This document shows, piece by piece, positions 47,088-54,717 of a stretch of DNA of 64,000 nt (position 1 is its first letter; every line of letters starts with the position of its first letter). Both the position numbers and the translations under genes were made by a program. The stretch comes from Pseudomonas saxonica (GTDB lineage: Bacteria > Pseudomonadota > Gammaproteobacteria > Pseudomonadales > Pseudomonadaceae): contig NZ_VFIO01000004.1 of assembly GCF_007858365.1 (NCBI RefSeq), positions 248,001 to 312,000 on the forward strand. The letters are read 5' to 3'. Below the pieces are notes generated by a model. The model saw only the letters and a program-made list of their open reading frames with translations. It was not told where the DNA came from and ran no database searches.

Positions 47088-47510
47088 CTAATAGTAGAAT
47101 GCGAAAGTTGCTGTGTAGCTGTAGGGGATTTTCCACTTTGGAGATTGGAATGTAAGACATGTGGCGGAATTTTCTCCAATGGACGTAGCGTTTTTAAAGA
47201 AACGTGGCCCTGAAACATGTACTACATGTGAAGCAGAAAACCTGCATGTTGTACCTGCACCTACACGCCTGTAGGTAGCGCTGACCTCTGAAGAGGTTCC
47301 TCCAAACGTAAAAGAAATAGGGAGGATTTGACCGGGGCCAAGGGTGGTTGGGAATTGACTGTTGTGAGAGCTGGATAAAAGTCTAAGAACATCAGGTGTT
47401 GAATTTTGTAGCGTGAGATTGACTGAGTTTGCATGCGCGACATGAGCTAAAAGCCAAGGGCAGCTAAAAGCAATGGAAAGTGCAATCGTTTTTAAAGTCG
47501 AGAGGTTCAT
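47088..47510 (-). CDS. Small exported protein, unknown
   Basis: A 140-residue protein with a signal peptide (about residues 1-27, cleavage after AHA) and a mature domain of about 110 residues, mainly beta, with two cysteines (TTCRF and ATCLTF) that could form a disulfide in the periplasm or outside the cell. The opening VNLTLQNSTPD resembles small secreted beta-sandwich proteins. No family was recognised. It is AT-rich, and the upstream gap is long. Confidence 0.7.
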   Translation of the reverse strand: MNLSTLKTIALSIAFSCPWLLAHVAHANSVNLTLQNSTPDVLRLLSSSHNSQFPTTLGPGQILPISFTFGGTSSEVSATYRRVGAGTTCRFSASHVVHVSGPRFFKNATSIGENSATCLTFQSPKWKIPYSYTATFAFYY

Positions 47511-47947
47511 TTATATAGTCCATTATATTCAAGGTAGTCGTTAATTCTGGGTAAGAATTTAACGCTCACAGGTCTGAATAAAGGATATTTAATTGTTTTT
47601 TAATAATGGAGCTCTGGTGTCTCAAGGGGTGCCGAGTCCATTGGCTTGTGCGAGGTATGTCATGCATATCTGGCGTCTATAAAAGGTTTTATATATTTCG
47701 TGCGCGGTAGGAAATACGCCCTTGTGAGCCACTTGGGTCACCTCGGGTGGAGCTCTTATCCTGCCAGCTCAGGTATTCATGAAGCGGGTCGGAAATCCCT
47801 TTGGCCTCGTTTTCTGTTTCGCGCGCAGTGTGCGAGGTTGCATACCAGCAGCAGACTTGGAGCTGTACGGGATTTGTTGTCTGCAATTTTTGTCTCGTCC
47901 CCAAACAAAAACGCCCAACATTCCTTGTAGGGCGTATTGATCAAAAT
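47511..47947. other. AT-rich gap of 437 bases with no gene
   Basis: The frames present here are short and lack ribosome-binding sites or recognisable products. The left end probably holds the promoter of the exported protein, and a hairpin (ACGCCC 47911-47916, GGGCGT 47930-47935) near the right end precedes an A-run and would end transcription of the minus-strand GNAT operon. Confidence 0.5.
47911..47935 (-). terminator. Terminator of the GNAT/PaiB operon
   Basis: Stem ACGCCC with GGGCGT and, on the minus strand, a following T-rich stretch (TTTTTGTTTGG). It lies 12 bases behind the last gene of the operon. Confidence 0.65.
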
Positions 47948-48628
47948 TTATACAGCGACACGCCTGCATTCTTCCAGCGTCTTGATTTGACCGTTTTCAG
48001 ATTGGTTATCCAGTGCCAGCCATTTTTCAAAGCCTGCCGCTATAGGGGGCCATTCCGTACCAATAATGCTGTACCACGTGGTATCTCTATTTTTACCTTT
48101 AACCACCATATGCTGACGAAATACGCCTTCGTATGTGTACCCTAATCGTACTGCGGTACGTTTGGAGCGGGCGTTGTCATTGTTGCACTTCCACTCCAAA
48201 CGGCGATTGCCCAACGCAAAGGCTTCCTTGGCCAGCAAGTAAACCGCTTCGGTACTTTTAGGCGAACGCTGCATCGGGGCACCGAAGGTGACGTGGCCGA
48301 TTTCTATTCGCCCGTGATCCGGCACGATGCACATCAAACTGATGGTGCCTTGAGCCTGGCCGGTCTTTAAGTCGATTACGGTATAAAAGTGCGGGTCGCG
48401 ACTGGCCGCGTTGTTTTGCAGCCACGCGTCAAATGCCTCACGTTCAGTGAACGGCCCATAGGGCAAGTAATCCCATAGCGCGGGATCACTGTCTGGCCCT
48501 TGGAAGGCTAGCCATAATTCATCGCCATGACGGGTCGGGTCGAGCTTTTCCAGACGAATGTATCGCCCTTCCAGTGTTCGGTTGTCCGGGGTTTTGGCCG
48601 GTTGCCAGTGTTGTAGATCTTCAGGCAT
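47948..48628 (-). CDS. GNAT N-acetyltransferase (RimJ/RimL-like)
   Basis: A 226-residue acetyl-CoA-dependent acetyltransferase of the RimJ/RimL type. The core has IEIGHVTFGAPMQRSPKSTEAVYLLAKEAF and the final strand RLGYTYEGVFRQHMVVKGKNRDT. It is larger than ribosomal-protein acetyltransferases, and the group mostly acts on unknown small molecules. It follows another GNAT gene by 14 bases and a PaiB-like gene, all downstream of the divergent MocR regulator. Confidence 0.85.
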   Translation of the reverse strand: MPEDLQHWQPAKTPDNRTLEGRYIRLEKLDPTRHGDELWLAFQGPDSDPALWDYLPYGPFTEREAFDAWLQNNAASRDPHFYTVIDLKTGQAQGTISLMCIVPDHGRIEIGHVTFGAPMQRSPKSTEAVYLLAKEAFALGNRRLEWKCNNDNARSKRTAVRLGYTYEGVFRQHMVVKGKNRDTTWYSIIGTEWPPIAAGFEKWLALDNQSENGQIKTLEECRRVAV

Positions 48629-48642
48629 TGCGGGCTCCTTTT

Positions 48643-49095
48643 TTATGACAAGGCTTTGCGAAACTGAATAAACCCAGGCCGTTCGGCAAGGCGTTCATAG
48701 AGGGCAATCGCGGTGGCGTTGGTTTCGTGGGTCAACCAATGAACTTTGGCACACTGTGCAGCGCGGGCCGTGGCGTACACATGTTCGATCAACTGGCGGC
48801 CCACACTGGTGCCCCGCGCGTCCGGGCTAACGAAAAGATCTTGCAGATAGCATGAATTACCAATGCTCCAGTTGGAGCGGTGATAAATGAACTGAACCAT
48901 GCCGACTGCCTTTTCACCCTGCCAAGCCAGCGCAAGGTGGGTCGGTTCCACTGGATCCAGAAAGCGCTGCCACGTTGAGTCGGTGACGTTGACGGGCAGT
49001 TCAGTCTCGTAGAAATGCAGATAGGCCTGCCACAGCGGTCTCCATGCATCGTAATCCGCAGCGGTGGCGGGTTTAATCTGGATGGGCAGCGTCAT
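48643..49095 (-). CDS. GNAT N-acetyltransferase
   Basis: A 150-residue GNAT. The acetyl-CoA loop is QDLFVSPDARGTSVGRQLIEHV (Q/RxxGxG/A-type, here ARGTSVG), and the final LTHETNATAIALYERLAERPGFIQF is typical of polyamine- or amino-acid-acetylating GNATs. It starts 5 bases after the PaiB-like gene, so it is in one operon with it. PaiA of Bacillus subtilis, partner of PaiB, is a spermidine acetyltransferase, so a polyamine substrate is possible here too. Confidence 0.86.
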   Translation of the reverse strand: MTLPIQIKPATAADYDAWRPLWQAYLHFYETELPVNVTDSTWQRFLDPVEPTHLALAWQGEKAVGMVQFIYHRSNWSIGNSCYLQDLFVSPDARGTSVGRQLIEHVYATARAAQCAKVHWLTHETNATAIALYERLAERPGFIQFRKALS

Positions 49096-49100
49096 GGGGG

Positions 49101-49730
49101 CTATTCCTTAGCAATTAATCTAGCGAGTGCATGGTCGTGTGGGTTGCTGTTGGCCAGCAGCCCATCGCGTACGCCTGCCTGATCGGCAGCGCTGCGATTT
49201 TGGCTGAGTTTGCGTTTGCCAATGAGGCGCGCGATGGGCAAGCGGAAACCGACGATGGCCTTAAGCATGCTGTCGATGTAGTCCGCAGGCGCATCACTCA
49301 CCGCCCAGGGGTGTGGTCGGTTGGCTTCATGGCGGTTGCTGAGTTGGCTGACCAGTTCAAGCAAGCGAGGTGCATCTTCAAACACTTCAGGCTGCGCATA
49401 GGCGTGTACCGCTACATAGTTCCAGGTAGGCACCGCTTTGCCATGTTCGGCTTTGCTGGGGTAGAACGACGGGCTGATATAGGCTTGTTCGCCCGCAAAG
49501 ATAACCAGCGCTTGCGCCCCTTCAGCCAGCTCCTGGCACTGCGGGTTGGCGCGGGCCAGGTGTCCGTAAAGCGTGCCGTATTGACCTTCCTCAGGGGTGA
49601 GCAGCAAGGGCACATGACTGGCTATCAAACCTTGGCGACCCTGTGTGATGAGCACTGGGAGGGCGGTGGCCTGCATCTGTTCCTGCAGCGTCCGGGTGTC
49701 GTTTTCTGCGAAAGCGCGAGGTACGTACAT
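49101..49730 (-). CDS. PaiB-like FMN-binding protein
   Basis: A 209-residue protein of the PaiB family (split-barrel FMN-binding fold). It has the opening MYVPRAFAENDTRTLQE, the AYISPSFYPSK and VPTWNYVAVHAYA motifs, and the C-terminal KRKLSQNR that typify the family. B. subtilis PaiB was named a negative regulator of sporulation and protease genes; in most bacteria the role is unknown. The frame is open from 49802, but the ATG at 49730 with AAGGGA before it is the natural start. Confidence 0.88.
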   Translation of the reverse strand: MYVPRAFAENDTRTLQEQMQATALPVLITQGRQGLIASHVPLLLTPEEGQYGTLYGHLARANPQCQELAEGAQALVIFAGEQAYISPSFYPSKAEHGKAVPTWNYVAVHAYAQPEVFEDAPRLLELVSQLSNRHEANRPHPWAVSDAPADYIDSMLKAIVGFRLPIARLIGKRKLSQNRSAADQAGVRDGLLANSNPHDHALARLIAKE

Positions 49731-49819
49731 GGATATTTCCCTTGGCGAATGGCTGCATCCTAGGCAGGCTAATGGTTCGTTGTAAGAGCCACTAATGACC
49801 ATTTTCGTAGGTCCAATGT

Positions 49820-51367
49820 ATGCCTGACTCTGCGTTGTCCATCGCCTTCAATCCTGCCGGTATTGAGCTTGATCCGAAAAAGGGGTTAAGCCGCCAGCTT
49901 TATCAGGCATTGCGCCTGCGTGTGCTGGATGGTCGCTTAAGCAGCGGCTCACGATTGCCTGCCAGTCGTGACTTGGCTGTGGCGTTGGGTATTTCGCGTA
50001 ATAGCGTAGTGCGAGCGTACGATCAGCTCTATGCCGAAGGCTTTATTGAAGGGCGTATTGGAAATGGTACATATGTGGCGCACCTGCCAGAAAAAACCGC
50101 GCCGACAAAAAAGTTGTCCACCAAGTTGTCCACAGGCTTTTCAACAAGGTTATCCCCAGCCTTATCCACAAAATCGGCGGTTTTACCTGTAATTACATCC
50201 AGTAAAGTTATCCACAGCTCGGCTTTGTGCAGGGTCTCCAAACACGCTTTGGACCTGCCTCCGAGTGGCCCGCCGCGTGCTTTTCGAGTGGGTGTGCCTG
50301 CCTTCGACTTATTTCCTTTCCCGGTCTGGAGCAAGCTGCAAGCGGCATTTTGGCGCAAGCCCGATCTTGAACAGCTGTGTTATGGCAACCCGGCAGGTGA
50401 TAAGCGTCTGCGTGAGCTTATTGCTGCTTATTTGCGAACTTCGCGGGGGCTTGCCTGCTCCGCTGAGCAAATTTTGATCACAAGCGGTGCGCAGCAGGGA
50501 ATTAGCCTTTGTGCACAGCTGCTGGTTGAGCCTGGTGAGGGGGTTGCGGTGGAGAATCCAGGCTATCGCGCAGCGGCTCATGCGTTTTCGATTGCGGGGG
50601 CTGCTGTGCAGGGTGTCGCGGTGGATGAACAGGGCATGAGGTGCGATGCCTTGGCCCATTTGAACAATTGCCGGCTGGCATATGTCACCCCGTCACATCA
50701 ATACCCCACCGGCGTCACCATGAGTTTGGCTCGGCGCTTTGAGCTGCTGGAGTGGGCAGAGCGAAATCAGAGCTGGATTGTCGAGGACGACTACGACGGT
50801 GAATACCGGTATAGCGGTGCGCCACTGGCCCCTTTGGCGGCGCTGGATCGTCAGGGCCGGGTCATTTATGTGGGCACGTTCGGCAAGATCGCATTTCCCG
50901 CATTACGCCTTGGGTATTTGGTATTGCCTGAAGGTCTGGTCGAGTCTTTTGCCCGGCGACGCTCTCTGGATATGCGCCATTCGGAGGTCAGCACCCAAGT
51001 GGTCATGGCCGAATTTATGGCCGCAGGACACTTTCAGCGGCACATCCGGCGCATGCGCCGGGCGGCGCTGAGTCGGCGTAACACGTTACTGACGCATTGG
51101 CCTCAGGGCGTTGAGGGCGTCGGGCCGATGCCGAGCATTGTCGCGGGGCTGCATGTGGCGGTGCCTGTTGTCAGCTGCGAGCGTGAGCAGGTATTGCTGG
51201 CGCGGGCCAAAGAGGCCGAAGTGGAAATAGTCGGGCTGAGTCGTTATTGGCTGGAAGATACAGTTGAACCTGTGGATAACCGCGCAGGCCTGGTATTGGG
51301 ATTTGCGGCGGTACCGGAGGTTGAGATCAAAGCAGCTTTGGAACGGTTGGCTAAGGTGTGGCGCTAA
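49820..51367 (+). CDS. MocR-family regulator (GntR HTH plus aminotransferase domain)
   Basis: A 515-residue regulator. The GntR winged helix (about 20-85, LSRQLYQALRLRVLDGRLSSGSRLPASRDLA) is joined by an unusual linker (about 97-140) to a complete PLP aminotransferase-fold domain with GTFGKIAFPALRLGYL, in which Lys binds PLP. The linker is built from tetrapeptides of the form xLST (KLST, KLST, GFST, RLSP, ALST) coded by a 12-bp repeat that reads as DnaA boxes. It is divergent from the PaiB/GNAT operon, which it very likely controls. Confidence 0.9.
   Translation: MPDSALSIAFNPAGIELDPKKGLSRQLYQALRLRVLDGRLSSGSRLPASRDLAVALGISRNSVVRAYDQLYAEGFIEGRIGNGTYVAHLPEKTAPTKKLSTKLSTGFSTRLSPALSTKSAVLPVITSSKVIHSSALCRVSKHALDLPPSGPPRAFRVGVPAFDLFPFPVWSKLQAAFWRKPDLEQLCYGNPAGDKRLRELIAAYLRTSRGLACSAEQILITSGAQQGISLCAQLLVEPGEGVAVENPGYRAAAHAFSIAGAAVQGVAVDEQGMRCDALAHLNNCRLAYVTPSHQYPTGVTMSLARRFELLEWAERNQSWIVEDDYDGEYRYSGAPLAPLAALDRQGRVIYVGTFGKIAFPALRLGYLVLPEGLVESFARRRSLDMRHSEVSTQVVMAEFMAAGHFQRHIRRMRRAALSRRNTLLTHWPQGVEGVGPMPSIVAGLHVAVPVVSCEREQVLLARAKEAEVEIVGLSRYWLEDTVEPVDNRAGLVLGFAAVPEVEIKAALERLAKVWR
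50114..50216 (+). repeat. 12-bp tandem array of DnaA-box-like sequences within the MocR gene
   Basis: Five units start at exact 12-base steps: TTGTCCACC 50114, TTGTCCACA 50126, TTTTCAACA 50138, TTATCCCCA 50150, TTATCCACA 50162. A further perfect TTATCCACA follows at 50208-50216, and another on the minus strand at 51271-51279 in the same gene. Two boxes in the array match the DnaA consensus perfectly and two more differ by one base. Confidence 0.8.
51271..51279 (-). promoter_or_regulatory. DnaA box near the 3' end of the MocR gene
   Basis: A perfect TTATCCACA on the minus strand, about 1 kb from the array at 50114-50216. Confidence 0.4.
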
Positions 51368-51415
51368 AAACTCTCGCCCTTGATCGCCGGGCGAGGGTCA
51401 GTTCAGGGCGCTGTT

Positions 51416-52453
51416 TCAAACATCACTACGGCTTTCAAATCCTTCCAGCACATTGACCGCATTGATGCCGATTTCTTCAACGGCATAACCGCCTTCCATC
51501 ACAAATAGCGTGGGCTTGCCTAAACCCGCAATGCGCTCACCCATACGCAGATAATCCGGGCTATCGAGTTTGAACTGGGAAATGGGGTCGTTTTTGAACG
51601 TGTCCACACCGAGCGAAACCACAATCACATCCGCGTCGTAGCGTTCTATTTCAACGCAGGCCAATTCCAGCGCCTCACTCCAGCGGTCCCAGGCAGAACC
51701 TGCGGCCAAGGGATAGTTAATGTTGAACCCTTCACCAGCCCCTTCTCCGCGCTCATCCTCATAGCCTAGAAAGAACGGAAACTCCGCCTCGGGGTGGCCA
51801 TGAATCGAAGTGAACAATACGTCGTTGCGTGTATAGAAAATTGACTGTGTGCCATTGCCGTGGTGGTAGTCCACGTCGAGGATTGCGACCTTGCGACGGC
51901 CCTGATCAATGAATGCCTGAGCTGCAATTGCCGCATTGTTGAGGTAGCAGTAACCGCCCATCAAATCGCTGGCAGCGTGATGACCCGGCGGGCGGCACAG
52001 TGCAAAAGCGCTGTGTGCGCCATTTTGAATGGCCGCCTGAGCCGTAAGGGCAACTTGTGCAGCGCTGTAGGCTGCTTGCCACGTGCCGGCTGTAATCGGT
52101 GCGCCGCCGTCAAAGCTGTAATAACCCAGTTGGCCGTGCAGGCTGGTGGGTATTACGGCGCGAAGTGTGCGGGCCGGCCAAGTGTAAGGCAGCAAATCGC
52201 CGTCACGGCCATGCGCGGTCCAGCGATCCCACGCGCCTTCGAAAAAGGCCAGATACGCCGCGTCGTGTACGCGCAGAATCGGCTCTCGACCAAAGTCTTT
52301 TGGGGGCTGCACAGCGCCCAGTTTGCGTGAGTGCACTCGCTGCAATATATGATCGGCGCGCGAAGGCATTTCGAAGCAAGGCAACAGCTGTCCGTCCATC
52401 AACTCGCAGCGGCCATGATGCAGATGGTGATCATCGGAATAGATTGTCAGCAT
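51416..52453 (-). CDS. Histone-deacetylase-fold amidohydrolase (acetylpolyamine amidohydrolase type)
   Basis: A 345-residue zinc hydrolase of the arginase/deacetylase fold. The active-site segments CRPPGHHAA and LDVDYHHGNGTQSIFY supply the His pair and the Asp and His zinc ligands, and the second Asp ligand lies in SLGVDTFKNDP. Bacterial members such as Pseudomonas AphA/AphB deacetylate acetylpolyamines. The nearby PaiB/GNAT operon could acetylate the same compounds, although no operon links them. It is a single gene, and its stop lies 48 bases from the convergent MocR stop. Confidence 0.88.
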   Translation of the reverse strand: MLTIYSDDHHLHHGRCELMDGQLLPCFEMPSRADHILQRVHSRKLGAVQPPKDFGREPILRVHDAAYLAFFEGAWDRWTAHGRDGDLLPYTWPARTLRAVIPTSLHGQLGYYSFDGGAPITAGTWQAAYSAAQVALTAQAAIQNGAHSAFALCRPPGHHAASDLMGGYCYLNNAAIAAQAFIDQGRRKVAILDVDYHHGNGTQSIFYTRNDVLFTSIHGHPEAEFPFFLGYEDERGEGAGEGFNINYPLAAGSAWDRWSEALELACVEIERYDADVIVVSLGVDTFKNDPISQFKLDSPDYLRMGERIAGLGKPTLFVMEGGYAVEEIGINAVNVLEGFESRSDV

Positions 52454-52599
52454 TTTTGTTGTTCTCCGCGGGCGTAATCAATGACTTCCAGTGTTGCGGC
52501 ATCGGGTATTTCAGAGAACGACTGGAATGGCCAAAAAGAGATTTATGTGGCCGAAATGTATGACCGTAATTCGTCCCATTTTGGACGCGAGTGCCCTGT

Positions 52600-53592
52600 T
52601 CAAGCGCGAAACTGGCTGGGGGCTACGCCGCTCCAGCGGATAAAGGCATGGCGAAAACTGGCGGTCTCGCTAAAGCCCAGCGTCTCCGCAATTCGATAAA
52701 TCGGCCATTCGGTTTCATGCAGTAACAGTTTGGCGCGCTCAAAGCGCAACTCATCGAGCAGGTTCTGATAGCTGCACCCGGCCTCATGCAAATGCCGGCG
52801 CAAGGTGCGCGGTGAGCTGTTCATTTGTTCCGCCAGCCCTTCGAGTCCCGGCGCAGCATGGAGCTGGACGGCGAGCAGTTTGCGAATCTTCGCCAACCAG
52901 GTTTGTCGCCCTGTGAACTCCAGATTTTGCTTTCGGCAACGTTCAGCCATGGCTTGATGGGTGATCGGATCAGCCAGCGGCAGAGGTTGGTCGAGCCAGT
53001 GGCGGGAAAAAGCGAAGGCGTTGTCTGGGGCGTTAAATGTACTCGGGCAGTCGAACGTGCTGGCATAGCGCGCGTGATAGTCAGGTCGACTGTGAGTAAA
53101 ACGCGCAGCCATCAAGGCAAACGGCTGCCCGAGCAAGTCCTCGCAGATCACCTTCAAAGAGGCCAGACACAGTTCGGCATTGAATATGGCCAGTAACGGG
53201 CTTGCCGAGTAGTGATCAGCGCAGAACCAAACCTGATTGCCTTCAACCTTCAGGCTTAACTGGAAAAGTGTTCCCAGCAGCGCCGGGTAGCGAAGGGCCA
53301 GTTGTAAAGCGTCACCTAACGTTGCACTGGTGAGCAGGGCGTAGCCCAGCATGCCGTAGGACGATACGTGCATGCGCTGGCCTAATTCCAGGCCGATTTC
53401 GCGGCGCAGAGCGACGGCGTTGGCGCATACCTGCATCTCTTGTGTGGTGGTAATTCGCGTGTCTGAGCGGCTCAAGTCAGCAGGTCGTATGCCACTGCCT
53501 GTCAACAACGTGTCGCAGGGCAAGCCTTGAGCCTTGAAAGTGCTGAGCACCAGCGAGACCGCATTGAGGGTGGTGAGGTGGGAGTGCAGCAT
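52600..53592 (-). CDS. AraC-family transcriptional regulator
   Basis: A 330-residue regulator with an N-terminal arabinose-binding-type (AraC_binding, PF12625-like) domain, SYGMLGYALLTSATLGDALQLALRYPALLG, and two C-terminal HTH motifs (LEGLAEQMNSSPRTLRRHLHEAG, IYRIAETLGFSETASFRHAFIRWSG). AGGAAGCGAAC before the ATG at 53592 sets the start; an open frame to 53673 overlaps the end of ansA and is rejected. It follows ansA by 62 bases in the same direction, so it may regulate amino-acid use. Confidence 0.88.
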   Translation of the reverse strand: MLHSHLTTLNAVSLVLSTFKAQGLPCDTLLTGSGIRPADLSRSDTRITTTQEMQVCANAVALRREIGLELGQRMHVSSYGMLGYALLTSATLGDALQLALRYPALLGTLFQLSLKVEGNQVWFCADHYSASPLLAIFNAELCLASLKVICEDLLGQPFALMAARFTHSRPDYHARYASTFDCPSTFNAPDNAFAFSRHWLDQPLPLADPITHQAMAERCRKQNLEFTGRQTWLAKIRKLLAVQLHAAPGLEGLAEQMNSSPRTLRRHLHEAGCSYQNLLDELRFERAKLLLHETEWPIYRIAETLGFSETASFRHAFIRWSGVAPSQFRA

Positions 53593-53654
53593 GTTCGCTT
53601 CCTGCCTGGGGGTGCAGGAAGCGAGCAAGTTGTGTGCCGTTGCTGAGCCTTGCC

Positions 53655-54659
53655 TTAGGCCAACTCTCCACACACATCCAGTTCTACCAACTGACGTACT
53701 TCAGCCAGTGGCAGATCAGCCCCCAGCAACGCATGTAGCTTGCCGAACGCTGCTTCGCGGGTCATGCCGCCACCCGACAGAACGCCAGCCGCGCGCAACC
53801 GGCTGCCAGCTTCGTACACGTCGAGCTCCACACCGCCTTCGTGGCATTGAGTAATTGCGACCACCACGATGCCGTTTTCTTGCGCCCGTTGCAGGCTGGC
53901 CAGAAAATCCGGGTTATCACTGGGGCCGGTGCCGCTGCCGAAGCATTCCAGCACCAGCGCCTCTATCCCGCTGTTGAGCAACGCATCGAGCTGAGCGGCG
54001 CCAATGCCAGGTACCAGCGGTAAGACGCCCACACTGGCTTCGTGCTTGGCTTGGCGGTACATCAGCTCGCCCGGTAATGCATCCGCTTTCGCCGCGCCGC
54101 CATTGCGCTTGAGCGCCACAAAAGGGTTGCGCCCGAAGCTGCGTACTTTGGCACAGCGCGTCGGCGCCAGCAGTGCGCCGTGGAAGTAAAGCTGAACGCC
54201 ACTGGGTTGCCCTTGAGCCAGCGCGCTCAAGGCGCCGCTAACGTTTTCCCAGGCATCGCTGTCAGGTACGCCTGCCGGCAGCATGGAGCCTGTGAACAGC
54301 ACTGGCGCAGGCAAGCCTACAAGTTGAAAGCACATCGCCGCAGCGCTGTAGGCCAGTGTATCGGTGCCATGCAGGACCAATACCGAGTCGCAGCCATCCT
54401 GGTCAATTGCGTCGATGATTGCCTGGCGCAGACGTAGCCAATAGGCGGGCGTCATGTTGGCGCTGTCGATCAGCGGGTCCATCTCGCGAAAGCGCCATTG
54501 CGATACTTGCAGGTGGGGTTGGCTGGCGAGGTATTCAGCCATGCGCGCTTCGAAGCCGGAAGCGGGAGCCAGACCGTTAGCGCTGGCTTGCATGCCAATT
54601 GTTCCGCCGGTGTAGAGCACCATCACGCGTTGGGCGCTGGGATGAGGGGCTGGCGTCAT
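53655..54659 (-). CDS. ansA: L-asparaginase, cytoplasmic type
   Basis: A 334-residue enzyme that hydrolyses asparagine to aspartate and ammonia. The first catalytic threonine is in LYTGGTIGM (about residue 17), and the second is in LHGTDTLAYSA. The C-terminal part has LECFGSGTGPSD and ITQCHEGGV. No signal peptide is present, so it is the cytoplasmic low-affinity type I form. GGAG at suitable distance sets the start at 54659. The product aspartate feeds aspA, 1.9 kb upstream. Confidence 0.87.
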   Translation of the reverse strand: MTPAPHPSAQRVMVLYTGGTIGMQASANGLAPASGFEARMAEYLASQPHLQVSQWRFREMDPLIDSANMTPAYWLRLRQAIIDAIDQDGCDSVLVLHGTDTLAYSAAAMCFQLVGLPAPVLFTGSMLPAGVPDSDAWENVSGALSALAQGQPSGVQLYFHGALLAPTRCAKVRSFGRNPFVALKRNGGAAKADALPGELMYRQAKHEASVGVLPLVPGIGAAQLDALLNSGIEALVLECFGSGTGPSDNPDFLASLQRAQENGIVVVAITQCHEGGVELDVYEAGSRLRAAGVLSGGGMTREAAFGKLHALLGADLPLAEVRQLVELDVCGELA

Positions 54660-54682
54660 TAACAGGGTCTCCATAAGCAAAA

Positions 54683-54712
54683 ACGCGGCGATTCTGTGAA
54701 GAATCGCCGCGT
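54683..54712 (-). terminator. Terminator of the AGCS symporter gene
   Basis: A perfect 12-bp stem (ACGCGGCGATTC with GAATCGCCGCGT) and, on the minus strand, TTTTTG behind it. It lies 6 bases from the symporter stop and ends within 24 bases of the ansA start. Confidence 0.85.
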
Positions 54713-54717
54713 GAGTG

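Noticed and set aside
47646..47930. 94-codon plus-strand frame in the AT-rich gap
   Set aside because: It has no ribosome site and no recognisable product.
48071..48084. GTACCACGTGGTAT as a second parS
   Set aside because: It keeps only the central CCACGTGG; the flanking bases differ from TGTTCCACGTGGAACA, and it lies in a GNAT coding sequence.
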